Source: Tropicimonas sediminicola
Lineage (GTDB): Bacteria; Pseudomonadota; Alphaproteobacteria; Rhodobacterales; Rhodobacteraceae
NCBI RefSeq assembly: GCF_900188335.1
Contig: NZ_FZOY01000001.1
Location: forward strand, 1 to 64,000
DNA length: 64,000 nt
Direction of reading: 5' to 3'
The translations under genes and the position numbers were made by a program. Positions 52,341-61,771 of the stretch are shown here, in pieces. Positions within the stretch are counted from its first letter, which is position 1; the number at the start of each line of letters is the position of its first letter. The notes under the pieces were generated by a model that saw nothing but the letters and a program-made list of their open reading frames with translations, ran no database searches and had not been told where the DNA came from.

Positions 52341-53786
52341 GTGAGCGATACAGGCACACAGCCCGAACAGCTTTACGCCGCCCGTGAACCTGTCTTTCCC
52401 CGCAAGGTCAGCGGTCGCTTCCGCAACCTGAAGTGGGTGATCATGGTAGTCACCCTGGGCATCTATTACCTGACGCCCTGGATCCGTTGGGACCGTGGCC
52501 CGAACCTGCCCGACCAGGCGGTTCTGGTCGATCTCGCCAACCGGCGGTTCTTTTTCTTCTGGATCGAGATCTGGCCGCACGAGTTCTATTTCGTCGCCGG
52601 CCTGCTGATCATGGCGGGGCTCGGGCTGTTCCTGTTCACCTCCGCGCTCGGGCGGGTCTGGTGCGGTTATACCTGCCCGCAGACTGTCTGGACGGACCTG
52701 TTCATCCTCGTGGAGCGCTGGATCGAGGGCGACCGCAACGCCCGCCTGCGTCTGCACCGCCAGAAGAAGATGGATGCCCGCAAGCTGCGGTTGCGGGTCA
52801 CCAAGTATGTCGTCTGGACCTTGATCGCGATCGCCACCGGCGGCGCCTGGGTGTTCTATTTCACCGACGCGCCGACCCTGCTGGGCGATCTCTTCACGCT
52901 GAACGCCCACGCCGCCGCCTATACGTCGATCGCCATCCTGACCTTCACAACGCTGGTCTTCGGTGGCTTCATGCGGGAGCAGGTCTGCATCTACATGTGC
53001 CCCTGGCCCCGGATCCAGGCGGCGATGATGGACCCCGACACGATCACTGTGGGCTACCGCGACTGGCGCGGCGAGCCGCGCGGCAAGCATCGCAAGTCGG
53101 CTGAAGCCGAGGCGGGAGAGCTGGGCGATTGCATCGACTGCATGGCCTGCGTGAACGTCTGCCCGATGGGGATCGACATCCGCGACGGGCAGCAGCTCGA
53201 GTGCATCACCTGCGCGCTCTGCATCGATGCCTGCGACGACATCATGGACAAGATCGGCAAGCCGCGCGGCCTGATCGGCTACCTGGCGCTGAGCGACGAG
53301 ACCCGCGAGCGGGAAGGGGAGACGCCGCGGTCGGCCTGGTCGCACGTGTTCCGCGTTCGCACCATGCTCTACACCTTCCTATGGTCCGCTGTCGGCGTCG
53401 GGCTCGTCGTGGCGCTGTTCGTCCGGCCGGATATCTCGGCCACCGTCCATCCGGTGCGCCAGCCGGTCTATGTCACCATGTCGGACGGCACGATTCGCAA
53501 CACCTACGATTTCGGTCTGCGCAACAAGCACGGCGACGACCGGCGCTTCCGCGTGACGCTGGTCTCCGATCACCTCGAGTTGCGCCTCGCCGTCGAGGGC
53601 ACGCCCTACGAGAGCTTCATGGTGCCCGCCGACACCACCGGCAAGCAGCGGGTCTATGTGCTCGCGCCGGCCGGCTCGGAGGCGGCGATGGCTGACCGGA
53701 GCGAGATCCGCTTCTGGATCGAGGACCTTTCCAATGGCGAAAGGGTGTACAAGGACTCCACGTTCGTCGGCACAGGAGACAACTGA
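52341..53786 (+). CDS. ccoG: cbb3 oxidase assembly protein CcoG (RdxB/FixG)
   Basis: A 481-residue membrane iron-sulfur protein needed for cbb3 maturation, probably in copper reduction or handling. Several helices include VWCGYTCPQTVWTDLFILVERWIEGDRNARL (a FixG hallmark with a Cys pair, read in parts) and MREQVCIYMCPWPRIQAAM. Two ferredoxin-like clusters follow at residues 255-300: CIDCMACVNVCPMGIDI and CITCALCIDAC. A C-terminal Ig-like domain lies in the periplasm. It is the first gene of ccoGHIS and has its own FNR-type promoter. Confidence 0.95.
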   Translation: MSDTGTQPEQLYAAREPVFPRKVSGRFRNLKWVIMVVTLGIYYLTPWIRWDRGPNLPDQAVLVDLANRRFFFFWIEIWPHEFYFVAGLLIMAGLGLFLFTSALGRVWCGYTCPQTVWTDLFILVERWIEGDRNARLRLHRQKKMDARKLRLRVTKYVVWTLIAIATGGAWVFYFTDAPTLLGDLFTLNAHAAAYTSIAILTFTTLVFGGFMREQVCIYMCPWPRIQAAMMDPDTITVGYRDWRGEPRGKHRKSAEAEAGELGDCIDCMACVNVCPMGIDIRDGQQLECITCALCIDACDDIMDKIGKPRGLIGYLALSDETREREGETPRSAWSHVFRVRTMLYTFLWSAVGVGLVVALFVRPDISATVHPVRQPVYVTMSDGTIRNTYDFGLRNKHGDDRRFRVTLVSDHLELRLAVEGTPYESFMVPADTTGKQRVYVLAPAGSEAAMADRSEIRFWIEDLSNGERVYKDSTFVGTGDN

Positions 53787-53788
53787 AC

Positions 53789-54238
53789 ATGCCCCTTACC
53801 GGTCGCAAGGTGTTCATCATCACCGCCAGCGCCTTCGGCGTGATCATCGCGGTCAACATCACCATGGCGGTGCTGGCCGTCGGGAGCTTTCCCGGCCTCG
53901 AGGTCAAGAACAGCTACGTCGCCAGCCAGACCTTCAACGACGACAAGGCCGCGCAGGAGGCGCTGGGCTGGACGGTGGATGCCGATGTGGAAGACGGCCT
54001 GCTGACCATCGCCTTCACCGGCCGCAGCGGCTATCCGGTGGAGGTCGAGAGCCTCGAGGCGATCCTCGGCCGGGCCACCCATGTGAAGGACGATTTCGAA
54101 CCCGACTTCAGCTATCGGGACGGCACCTTCACCGCGCCAGTGGACCTTGCACCCGGAAACTGGAATATTCGCATGGTCGCAACGGCGCCGGACGGCACGC
54201 CGTTCCGCCAGCGAATCGCTCTCCATGTCGTCGACTGA
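53789..54238 (+). CDS. ccoH: FixH/CcoH family protein
   Basis: A 149-residue protein with one N-terminal membrane helix (VFIITASAFGVIIAVNITMAVLAV) and a periplasmic beta-rich domain (LTIAFTGRSGYPVEVESLEAILGR, then LAPGNWNIRMVATAPDG). This is the FixH build; the protein is required for cbb3 oxidase assembly, and its biochemical role is unclear. It begins 2 bases after the ccoG stop and ends 6 bases before ccoI. Confidence 0.9.
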   Translation: MPLTGRKVFIITASAFGVIIAVNITMAVLAVGSFPGLEVKNSYVASQTFNDDKAAQEALGWTVDADVEDGLLTIAFTGRSGYPVEVESLEAILGRATHVKDDFEPDFSYRDGTFTAPVDLAPGNWNIRMVATAPDGTPFRQRIALHVVD

Positions 54239-54244
54239 GCGGGA

Positions 54245-56452
54245 ATGACCGACAGCACCTACAGCGCTCCGCCCACCGCCTCCGCCTGCCCGGCCTGCGA
54301 TGCCGCGCCGATGGCCCGGCGCATTGCAGCGAGCGGCGCACGGACCGAGGAGGCCGGACCCGGCCGGCTGCTTCTGTCGCTTCCCGGCATCCATTGCGCT
54401 GCCTGCATCACCACGGTGGAGCGGGCGCTCGACGCCCACCCGGGCGTGCGCTCGGCCCGGGTCAACCTGACGCTGAAGCGCGCCACGGTGGAGGCCGATC
54501 CCGGCGTGACCGCCGGGGACCTGGTGAAAGCGGTCAACGGTGTCGGCTACGAGGCGCACGAGCTGGAGAGCGCGGCGCTCAGCGCCACGGCGACGGACCG
54601 TCAGGGGCGCGAACTGCTGATGCGGCTGGCGGTGGCGGGTTTCGCTGCGATGAACGTCATGCTGCTGTCCGTGGCGGTCTGGTCCGGGGCGGCCGATGCC
54701 ACGCGCGACCTGTTCCACTGGATCTCTGCGCTGATCGCCTTTCCGGCCATCGCATTCTGCGGCCAGCCGTTCTTCCGCAATGCCTGGGCGGCGCTCAGGC
54801 ACGGGCGGCTCAACATGGACGTGCCGATCACGCTGGCGATCCTGCTGGCGCTCGGCACCTCGCTCTACGAGACCGCGCATTCGGGTGAGCACGCCTATTT
54901 CGACGCCGCGATCTCGCTCACCTTCTTCCTGCTCGCGGGTCGCTACCTGGACCACCGGACCCGCGCCATCGCCCGCTCCGCCGCCGAGGAACTGGCGGCG
55001 CTGGAGGTGCCACGCGCCGAGCGGCTGGTCGACGGTGCGCCGCAGGTGGTGAACGTGGCGGAGCTCGCTCCGGGCGACCTGATCCGCGTGCGTCCCGGCG
55101 GGCGGATGCCGGTGGACGGGGTGATCGGCGAAGGAACCAGCGAGATCGACCGGTCGTTGCTGACCGGGGAGACGCTGCCCGTCTTTGCCGAGCCGGGGCG
55201 CGAGGTGAGCGCGGGCGAGGTCAACCTGACCGGCCCGCTCACGATCCGCGTCACCGCCGCCGGGCGGGACAGCTCCCTGCACCGGATGGCCGACCTCGTG
55301 GCGATGGCCGAGAGCACCAAGAACCGCTACACCTCGCTCGCCGACCGCGCGGCGGGGCTCTACGCGCCGGGCGTGCACATCCTGTCCGCCGTTGCGGCAA
55401 TCGGCTGGTATCTCTACACGCAGGACGCGCGGCTGGCGCTCAACATCGCTGCGGCGGTGCTGATCATCACCTGCCCCTGCGCACTCGGGCTCGCCGTCCC
55501 GGCGGTGACCACCGCCGCCTCGGGCAAGCTCTTCCGCAAGGGCATGCTGATCAAGGACGGCACCGCGCTGGAGCGCTTGGCCGAGGTCGACACGGTGATC
55601 TTCGACAAGACCGGCACGCTCACGCTGGGTGCGCCAGAGCTGGAGGAGCCGGAGGCGATCCCCGAAGAAGTCATGGCGCTCGCGGCAGGGCTGGCGGAGG
55701 GATCGTCGCACCCGCTCTCCCGCGCGCTCGCGGAGGCCGCGCAGGCGCGTGGCATTGCGCCCGCGTCGGTCGATTCGCTCGCGGAAGTGCCGGGCTATGG
55801 CACCGAGGCCAGGTGGCAGGGGCGGCGCGTCCGGCTCGGCCGGGCGGCCTGGGTCGGCGCGGCGCCCGGCGCGCGCACATCGGCCTGGCTCGCGGTCGAG
55901 GGCGAGGCGCCTGTCTGCTTCGGCTTCACCGACCGTTTGCGGCCGGGCGCCGAGGAGGCCGTGCGCGGGCTCAAGGACGCCGGGCTGCACGTCGCGCTGA
56001 TCTCGGGCGACGCCGCGCCGGCGGTCCGCGCCTTTGCCGAGCGGCTGGGCATCGAGGACGTGACGGCCGAGGCGCTGCCCGCGGACAAGGCCGCGCGGGT
56101 CGAGGAACTCGCCGCGGCCGGACGGCGGGTGCTGATGGTCGGCGACGGCCTGAACGACACCGCCGCGCTGGCCGCCGCCCATGCTTCGATCTCGCCGGCT
56201 TCGGCGCTCGATGCGGCGCGGGTGGCCTCCGACATCGTGCTGCTCGGCGAGGACATCGCCCCGATTTCTGCCGCGGTCACCACGGCACACTCCGCCGTGA
56301 CCCGGATCCGGGAGAACTTCACCATCGCCACGGTCTACAATGTGATCGCCGTGCCGATCGCCATCGCCGGCTTCGCCACCCCGCTGGCGGCGGCGCTCGC
56401 GATGTCGGCCTCCTCGATCACCGTCTCCCTGAACTCGCTCCGCCTGAGGTGA
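54245..56452 (+). CDS. ccoI: Copper-type P1B ATPase CcoI (FixI)
   Basis: A 735-residue heavy-metal P-type ATPase supplying copper for cbb3 assembly. An N-terminal CPAC pair at residues 14-17 and an HMA domain with GIHCAAC (near residue 50) precede eight helices. The metal site is TCPCALGLAVPAV near residue 415, phosphorylation DKTGTLT near 455, the HP motif in SSHPLSRAL and the hinge GDGLNDTAAL near 635. Wording and context (between ccoH and ccoS) assign it as FixI/CcoI rather than a copper-resistance pump. The ATG is 6 bases after ccoH. Confidence 0.95.
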   Translation: MTDSTYSAPPTASACPACDAAPMARRIAASGARTEEAGPGRLLLSLPGIHCAACITTVERALDAHPGVRSARVNLTLKRATVEADPGVTAGDLVKAVNGVGYEAHELESAALSATATDRQGRELLMRLAVAGFAAMNVMLLSVAVWSGAADATRDLFHWISALIAFPAIAFCGQPFFRNAWAALRHGRLNMDVPITLAILLALGTSLYETAHSGEHAYFDAAISLTFFLLAGRYLDHRTRAIARSAAEELAALEVPRAERLVDGAPQVVNVAELAPGDLIRVRPGGRMPVDGVIGEGTSEIDRSLLTGETLPVFAEPGREVSAGEVNLTGPLTIRVTAAGRDSSLHRMADLVAMAESTKNRYTSLADRAAGLYAPGVHILSAVAAIGWYLYTQDARLALNIAAAVLIITCPCALGLAVPAVTTAASGKLFRKGMLIKDGTALERLAEVDTVIFDKTGTLTLGAPELEEPEAIPEEVMALAAGLAEGSSHPLSRALAEAAQARGIAPASVDSLAEVPGYGTEARWQGRRVRLGRAAWVGAAPGARTSAWLAVEGEAPVCFGFTDRLRPGAEEAVRGLKDAGLHVALISGDAAPAVRAFAERLGIEDVTAEALPADKAARVEELAAAGRRVLMVGDGLNDTAALAAAHASISPASALDAARVASDIVLLGEDIAPISAAVTTAHSAVTRIRENFTIATVYNVIAVPIAIAGFATPLAAALAMSASSITVSLNSLRLR

Positions 56453-56456
56453 CGCA

Positions 56457-56615
56457 ATGGAAGTCCTCGCCTTCCTGATCCCGATCTCGCTGTTTCTCGG
56501 CGGGTTGGGACTTGTCGCGTTCTTCTGGACGGTCCGCAGCGATCAATACGACGATCCGGAAGGCGACAGTCACCGGATCCTGTCGGACGAGTTCGACGAC
56601 AAGCCCAAGTCCTGA
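56457..56615 (+). CDS. ccoS: cbb3-type oxidase assembly protein CcoS
   Basis: A very short gene, 52 residues, 4 bases after the ccoI stop. The translation begins MEVLAFLIPISLFLGGLGL and continues VAFFWTVRSDQYDDPEGDS before a charged tail ending DEFDDKPKS. One membrane helix followed by the conserved W-x-x-x-S-x-Q-Y/F-D-D-P-E-G-D motif is diagnostic of CcoS, which is needed for insertion of haem and copper into cbb3. It completes ccoGHIS, and a hairpin terminator follows. Confidence 0.93.
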   Translation: MEVLAFLIPISLFLGGLGLVAFFWTVRSDQYDDPEGDSHRILSDEFDDKPKS

Positions 56616-56638
56616 TCGGTCGCGCGCCGGCGATACGA

Positions 56639-56666
56639 AAATGGCGGCCCCGACAGGCCGCCATTT
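56639..56666. terminator. Bidirectional terminator between ccoS and the D,D-carboxypeptidase gene
   Basis: AAATGGCGGCC pairs perfectly with GGCCGCCATTT (11 bp, 6-base loop). Read on the minus strand it is followed by a short T-run as well, so it can end both converging transcripts. Confidence 0.75.
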
Positions 56667-56699
56667 GCGCGTGAGTGGTCTGGATTGAGCCGCGTTCCG

Positions 56700-58199
56700 T
56701 CAGGAACCGTTCGGACTGATCGTCCTGCATTCGGTGCCGCGGGCTTCGAGCTTGCGGCAGGCGAGGCCGGCCTGCTCTTCGCTGAGGCCGATGAAATTGG
56801 CCTCGAACCCCTTGGCGCCTTGGGCGACCTTGCGCAGCGCGCCGTCCAGCGTCGCCATCTCGGTCAGGGCGGTCTTCAGCAGCACGCGCTCGGCCTTGTA
56901 CCGCGAGGGATAGGCGCCGACGTTGATGCCCCAGCGGCGGCCGCCCGACGTGGAGACGCGGCTCACCACGACCTGCTCGGCCGCGGCCTGCGCCTGCGGT
57001 TTGGCGGCGGCGAAGTCGAGCCGCTTCGGGCGGGGTTCCGGGTTGGGGCTGGTGGTGAAGGCGGCCATCTGGACCGTCTCCGTCTCGGTGTCTGCCTGAG
57101 GCCGCGCCTCGGGAGCCTCGGTCGAGGTGACGGCCGCGGTCTCCACGGCGTCCTCGATGGCTTCCTTCGCCCCGGCGGCCAGGGCCACGGCGGCTTCGAT
57201 CCCGGTCTGCATCGCCGCGAGTTTCACGTCGGCAGGCGCGCCACGGACCGGACGGCCGACCGGCCGGATCGACTGATTGACCGCGCGGGCGACCTGGATG
57301 GTTTTGGCGCCCGGAGCGCCGCCATTGCCGACATATTGCGGCGGGGAAGGCTTGCGGACGTTGGCCAGCCGCGGCGCGCGGCTGAAACCCATGTCCATCA
57401 GCTCTGCCACCTTCGCGTTGCGCGCGGTGCTGGAGGTGGCGCCCATGACAGTGGTGATGATACGGGTGTCGCCGCGATGCGCCGAGGCCACGAGGTTGGA
57501 ACCGGCGGCGTTGGTGAACCCGGTCTTGATCCCGTCGGCGCCCTTGTAGGAGCTCAGGAACTTTCGGTTGGTGTTCGCGACCGTGCGAAGCTTGGCATCC
57601 GTCTCGAGGCGGGAGAACAGGTTGTAGTAAGCCGGGTAGTCATAGAACAGGTGACGGCCGAGGATCGTCATGTCGCGGGCGGTCGACAGATGCCCCTCTT
57701 CGGTCAGGCCGTGCATGTTCTTGAAGGTCGTCCGGGTCATGCCGAGCGCCTTGGCGGTGCGGTTCATGCGCCGGGCGTAGGCGGCCTCGCTCCCTTCGAT
57801 CGCCTCGCCGATTGCGGTGGCGGCATCGTTGGCCGACTTCACCGCCGCGGCGCGGATCAGGTAGCGGAGCTCGATGGTCTGCCCGGCCTGCAGGCCCAGC
57901 TTCGAGGGCACCTCGTTCGCCGCCTTCTTGGAGATGCGGACCTTGGTGTCGAGCCCGATCTCGCCATGCTCGATCGCCTCGAACGCCACGTAGAGCGTCA
58001 TCATCTTGGTCAGCGACGCCGGGTGCACCCTGGTGTCGGCGTTCTGGGAATACAGCACCTCGCCGCTGCGTGCGTCCATAACCATGGCGGCGAACGGCGC
58101 CGCGCCGGCACGGATGCTGGTGCCGATCATGACACTGAAGGTGAGGATAAATATCACGGAAATCGCGAGCGCACGGCGCCCGCCAATGCTCGTCGTCAT
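56700..58199 (-). CDS. D-alanyl-D-alanine carboxypeptidase (PBP5/6 type) with SPOR domain
   Basis: A 499-residue penicillin-binding protein. A signal/anchor helix (ALAISVIFILTFSVMIGTSI) is followed by the serine peptidase domain: SLTK at residues 62-65, SAN at 122-124 and the KTG triad in GIKTGFTNAAGSN near residue 225. A long Ala/Pro/Thr-rich linker (about residues 290-410) leads to a C-terminal SPOR domain (RWGINVGAYPSRYKAERVLLKTAL) that binds denuded septal peptidoglycan. It trims pentapeptides, probably at the division site. ATG at 58199 is chosen because the anchor follows it. Confidence 0.92.
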   Translation of the reverse strand: MTTSIGGRRALAISVIFILTFSVMIGTSIRAGAAPFAAMVMDARSGEVLYSQNADTRVHPASLTKMMTLYVAFEAIEHGEIGLDTKVRISKKAANEVPSKLGLQAGQTIELRYLIRAAAVKSANDAATAIGEAIEGSEAAYARRMNRTAKALGMTRTTFKNMHGLTEEGHLSTARDMTILGRHLFYDYPAYYNLFSRLETDAKLRTVANTNRKFLSSYKGADGIKTGFTNAAGSNLVASAHRGDTRIITTVMGATSSTARNAKVAELMDMGFSRAPRLANVRKPSPPQYVGNGGAPGAKTIQVARAVNQSIRPVGRPVRGAPADVKLAAMQTGIEAAVALAAGAKEAIEDAVETAAVTSTEAPEARPQADTETETVQMAAFTTSPNPEPRPKRLDFAAAKPQAQAAAEQVVVSRVSTSGGRRWGINVGAYPSRYKAERVLLKTALTEMATLDGALRKVAQGAKGFEANFIGLSEEQAGLACRKLEARGTECRTISPNGS

Positions 58200-58378
58200 C
58201 TCGAAGCCTGCCTCTGTCTGCCTCGTCCCGCCCGGTTTTCCGGGTCGGATTCTTTTGCTCGTGACAAAGGTAGCACGACAAAGGGGAGTCGAAAAGCGTT
58301 CGCTTTCAAGCGCTTTCGAGGTGACATTCAAGCCACATCGCAACATCTCGGGGCCAGTTTGGCCCAAGGCACCAGATC

Positions 58379-59077
58379 TCAGCCGATCTCGTCCACCAGG
58401 CCGGCCAACTGCCCGAGGTTCTCCAGAACACGAAAACGTGCGTGGCCCTCGGGCGCCTCGGCCTGCTCCAGCGCCCAAGCCAGTTGGAACGGCACATGGA
58501 CGCCCCAGGCCCCGGCCTCGATGGCCGGGAGGACGTCGGATTTCATCGAATTCCCGACCATCACGGCGCGCTCCGGCCCGTCACCATGGGCGGAGAAGAC
58601 GCGGGCATAGACCTCGGGCGTCTTTTCCGAGACAATTTCCACCCCGTCGAAATACTCCCAAAGCCCCGATTCCGTGAGTTTGCGCTCCTGGTCCAGAAGG
58701 TCACCCTTGGTGATCAGCAGCACGCGGTGATCGGAATTCGCCATCGCCTCCACCGCGGCGCGGGCCTCGGGCAGGAGTTCGATCGGGTGGCGGAGCATGT
58801 CCTGGCCGATCTCGAGAATCCGGTGGATCACCGAGGCGGGAACCCGGGAATCGGTGACCTCGATCGCGGTCTCGATCATCGACAGCATGAAGCCCTTGAT
58901 GCCGTATCCGTAGTGGCCGATGTTGCGCCGCTCCGCCTCGAGCAGGCGCTCGTCGAGGCTGTCGCGGTCGCTGTAATCGCTCAGAAGGTCGGCGAATCGG
59001 TCCTGCGTCAGCACGTAGAAGCGCTCGTTGTGCCAAAGCGTGTCGTCCGCGTCGAAACCGATTGTGGTGATTTTCAT
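58379..59077 (-). CDS. HAD-family hydrolase
   Basis: A 232-residue haloacid-dehalogenase type hydrolase. Motif I is TIGFDADDTLWHNE at residues 4-17 (the D-x-D-D-T-L form), motif II is VLLITKGD near residue 115, the lysine of motif III lies in EIVSEKTPEVY, and motif IV is MVGNSMKSDVLPAIEAG near 170. The DADDTLWHNE wording is that of YjjG/phosphoglycolate-phosphatase-like proteins with unknown small substrates. Monocistronic; the 178-base gap to the carboxypeptidase gene shows nothing recognisable. Confidence 0.85.
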   Translation of the reverse strand: MKITTIGFDADDTLWHNERFYVLTQDRFADLLSDYSDRDSLDERLLEAERRNIGHYGYGIKGFMLSMIETAIEVTDSRVPASVIHRILEIGQDMLRHPIELLPEARAAVEAMANSDHRVLLITKGDLLDQERKLTESGLWEYFDGVEIVSEKTPEVYARVFSAHGDGPERAVMVGNSMKSDVLPAIEAGAWGVHVPFQLAWALEQAEAPEGHARFRVLENLGQLAGLVDEIG

Positions 59078-59187
59078 CGCCCATTCCCCCCGCCACGCGC
59101 GTCTGAACCCTTTTCAGACCCTGTGTGACGACTATATAACCGCAACGAACGCCCCAATTCCCAGTAGCCAATGGAGCGCACCGCGCC

Positions 59188-59535
59188 TTGAAACGCCTGA
59201 GCGATCCCATCCTGTCCGCAGACGATGACGACCGGACCGACGGCGAGACGGGTGTGGCCACCAAGACGCGGCCGCGCACCCAGCGTCCGCCGCTCTACAA
59301 GGTGTTGCTGCTGAACGACGACTATACGCCGATGGAGTTCGTGGTCCATATCCTGGAGAGGTTCTTCGGGATGACCCATGCGCAGGCCTTCGAACTGATG
59401 CTGGTGGTCCACAAGCGCGGCGTTGCCGTTGTGGGCGTGTTCAGCCACGAGGTGGCCGAGACGAAAGTGGCGCAAGTGATGGATTTCGCCCGCCGGCACC
59501 AGCACCCGCTGCAATGCACCATGGAAAAGGAATGA
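59188..59535 (+). CDS. clpS: ATP-dependent Clp protease adaptor ClpS
   Basis: A 115-residue adaptor that hands N-degron proteins to ClpAP. The conserved core is [27 protein letters not shown] (residues 32-58, with the NDDYTPME substrate-pocket motif), then [26 protein letters not shown]. The only in-frame start before the conserved region other than GTG at 59254 is the TTG at 59188, so a TTG start is likely. clpA is not in the window. It is convergent with the VWA gene. Confidence 0.93.
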   Translation: MKRLSDPILSADDDDRTDGETGVATKTRPRTQRPPLYKVLLLNDDYTPMEFVVHILERFFGMTHAQAFELMLVVHKRGVAVVGVFSHEVAETKVAQVMDFARRHQHPLQCTMEKE

Positions 59536-59554
59536 CCGCGCCATAGGGCGCGGC

Positions 59555-59605
59555 CGATCTTTCGGAGAAAGATCGTGCCTCCGGCGGGGATATTTACGGA
59601 CAGAA
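59555..59605 (+). repeat. Intergenic hairpin plus CCTCCGGCGGGGATATTT element
   Basis: CGATCTTTC-GGA-GAAAGATCG (59555-59575) is a perfect 9-bp hairpin, and TGCCTCCGGCGGGGATATTT follows at once, then an A/G-rich tract. From memory, GCCTCCGGCGGGGATATTT-like sequences recur after genes in many Rhodobacterales genomes; that was not verified here, and only this copy was noticed in the window. It may serve as the terminator of clpS. Confidence 0.5.
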
Positions 59606-59627
59606 GAAGCGAAGTGTGCCCGGCGGA

Positions 59628-60860
59628 TCAGCTGTCGAGCCCGGCCAGAAGGCGGGTCTTGTGGCCCGCGCCGGTCAGCGCAGACGAAAGGTCCGCGAGC
59701 GTGTCGAGCGAGTGGCAGGCGGCGAAGCTGTCGACATGCGGCAGCAGCGCCCGGATGCCGCCGGCCTGGGGCGCAAAGCCGTCGAAGCGCAGCAGCGGGT
59801 TGAGCCAGATCAGGTGCCGGCAGGACAGGGCGAGCCGCTCGGCCTGCTGGTTGAGCAGGTCCGGGTCGCCGCGTTCCAGCCCGTCCGAGATCAGCAGCAC
59901 CACGGCACCGCGCCCGAGCACCCGGCGTGACCAGTCCTTGTTGAACCGCTCCAGCGCCTCGCCGATCCGCGTGCCGCCGCGCCAGTCCTGCGCCTCGCGG
60001 CCGACCGCCTCCAGCGCGAGGTCGGGGTCCTTGTGGTGCAGCGCGCGGGTGACGTTGCTCAGCCGCGTGCCGAAGGTGAAGCTGTGGATGCGGCCCCAGG
60101 CGCCGTCCTGCGACTGCCCCAGGGCGTGCAGGAAATGCATCAGCATCCGCGAGTAGACCGACATCGACCCCGAGATGTCGCAGAGCGCCACCAGGTCCGG
60201 CGGGCGCTGGCGGGGACGGGTGGTCGACAGCCGATCGATCTCGCCGCCCCGACGCAGCGAGCGGCGTAACGTGGCGTGGATGTCGGGGTGCCGGCCATGG
60301 GGGGCAGGGGCCTGGCGCCGGGTGCGGATCGGCGGCACCGGCAGGCGCAGGCTGCGGATCGCGCGGGTGGCCTCGGCCAGTTCGGCGGCGCTCATCTGTT
60401 CGAAATCCATCGCCCTGAGCCGCTCGGTGTCGGACCAGTTCAGATGCGCCTCGATCTCGATCTCCTGCCGATCCTTTTTCGGAGGCGGGCGCTCCGGCCG
60501 GTCGCCGAGTGCGTCGGAGGCACGGCGTTCGGCGGCCTTGGGGCGGGTGTCCTCCGGCTGACCGCGCAGGGCCGGCGAGAGCATGTGGATCATGTGTTCG
60601 AGGAAGTCGGGGTCGCGCCAGAACATGGCGAAGATCTGGTGGTAGATCTCGAGGTCGCTGGCGCGGTTGATCAGGGTCGCCCGCAGGGTGTGGTAGAAAT
60701 CGACCCGGTGGGTGAAGCCCGCAGCCTCGACCGCGCGCACCGCGTTCTCGACCTGCGCAGTGCCGACCTTCACGCCCGCCTTGCGAAGGGCGCGGGTGAA
60801 ATGGACGATGTTCTCGACCAGCCGGCCGTCGACCTCGCCGGGCCGGCGCGCGGCGGTCAT
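59628..60860 (-). CDS. VWA-domain protein (CoxE-like)
   Basis: A 410-residue protein with a C-terminal von Willebrand A domain: the MIDAS metal motif in ALCDISGSMSVYSRML (D-x-S-x-S) near residue 230, and GGTRIGEALERFN supplying the distal threonine. The N-terminal part (ENIVHFTRALRKAGVKVGTAQVENAV) is typical of the CoxE/MadC group that partners MoxR ATPases in assembling metalloenzymes such as CO dehydrogenase. Its ATG overlaps the stop of the MoxR gene (ATGA). Confidence 0.87.
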   Translation of the reverse strand: MTAARRPGEVDGRLVENIVHFTRALRKAGVKVGTAQVENAVRAVEAAGFTHRVDFYHTLRATLINRASDLEIYHQIFAMFWRDPDFLEHMIHMLSPALRGQPEDTRPKAAERRASDALGDRPERPPPKKDRQEIEIEAHLNWSDTERLRAMDFEQMSAAELAEATRAIRSLRLPVPPIRTRRQAPAPHGRHPDIHATLRRSLRRGGEIDRLSTTRPRQRPPDLVALCDISGSMSVYSRMLMHFLHALGQSQDGAWGRIHSFTFGTRLSNVTRALHHKDPDLALEAVGREAQDWRGGTRIGEALERFNKDWSRRVLGRGAVVLLISDGLERGDPDLLNQQAERLALSCRHLIWLNPLLRFDGFAPQAGGIRALLPHVDSFAACHSLDTLADLSSALTGAGHKTRLLAGLDS

Positions 60861-61771
60861 CCCGCGGTGGCGAGGCGGGCCTTGGCCTCGTCGAGCAGGC
60901 GCGTCGCCTCGGCGCCGGCGATGCGGGTGATGTCGTCCTGGTATTTCAGCAGCCCGCCGAGCGTGTCGGAGATGACCTCGGGCGAGAGCGCCACCGTGTC
61001 GAGCGCGATCAGGCAGCGCGCCCAGTCGATGCTCTCGGCCACGCCGGGCGTCTTGAACAGGTCAGCGCCGCGCAGGCTCTGGACGAAGGCGACGATCTCG
61101 GCGGAGAGCGCATCGGTCGCTTCCGGCACCCGGGCGCGCAGGATCTCCATCTCGCGGGTGAAACTGGGGTAATCGACCCAGTGATACAAGCAGCGCCGCT
61201 TCAGCGCGTCGTGCACCTCGCGGGTGCGGTTCGAGGTCAGCACCACGATCGGCGGTTCGGGGGCGCGGATCGGTCCAAGCTCGGGGATGGTGACTTGGAA
61301 ATCGGACAGCGCCTCGAGCAGGAAGGCCTCAAAAGGTTCGTCGGTGCGGTCGATCTCGTCGATCAGCAGCACGGGCGGCCCTTCGGCATGGGGTTCCATC
61401 GCCTCCAGCAGCGGGCGGCGGATCAGGAAATCCTCGGAGAAAAGCTCGCTCTGGAGGGCGGCCCGGTCGGCCCCGCCAGTGGCCTCGGCGGTGCGGATCG
61501 CGATCATCTGGGCGGAGAAGTTCCACTCGTAGATCGCGGAGGCGGCGTCGAGCCCCTCGTAGCATTGCAGGCGGATCAGGCGGCGGCCGAGGGCCGCGGC
61601 AAGCGCCTTGGCGATCTCCGTCTTGCCGACGCCGGCCTCGCCTTCGAGGAAGAGCGGTTTTCCGAGGCGCAGCGCCAGGAAGGCGACGGTGCCCAGGTCG
61701 CGGCCGCAGACGTAGTTCTGCCCGTTGAGCAGCGCGATGGTGTCGTCGATGGATGAAGGGATCTCGCCCAA
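60857..61771 (-). CDS. MoxR-family AAA+ ATPase (CoxD-like)
   Basis: A 304-residue AAA+ chaperone. Walker A is EGEAGVGKTEIAKAL near residue 42, Walker B is PPVLLIDEIDRTDEPFEAFLLEAL near 130, and sensor 1 lies in VVLTSNRTREVHDALKRRCLYHWVDYPS. The last motif is that of the CoxD/MoxR subgroup that works with a CoxE-type VWA partner to insert or remodel metal cofactors. First gene of a two-gene minus-strand unit, divergent from the xdhC-like gene. Confidence 0.88.
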   Translation of the reverse strand: MGEIPSSIDDTIALLNGQNYVCGRDLGTVAFLALRLGKPLFLEGEAGVGKTEIAKALAAALGRRLIRLQCYEGLDAASAIYEWNFSAQMIAIRTAEATGGADRAALQSELFSEDFLIRRPLLEAMEPHAEGPPVLLIDEIDRTDEPFEAFLLEALSDFQVTIPELGPIRAPEPPIVVLTSNRTREVHDALKRRCLYHWVDYPSFTREMEILRARVPEATDALSAEIVAFVQSLRGADLFKTPGVAESIDWARCLIALDTVALSPEVISDTLGGLLKYQDDITRIAGAEATRLLDEAKARLATAG

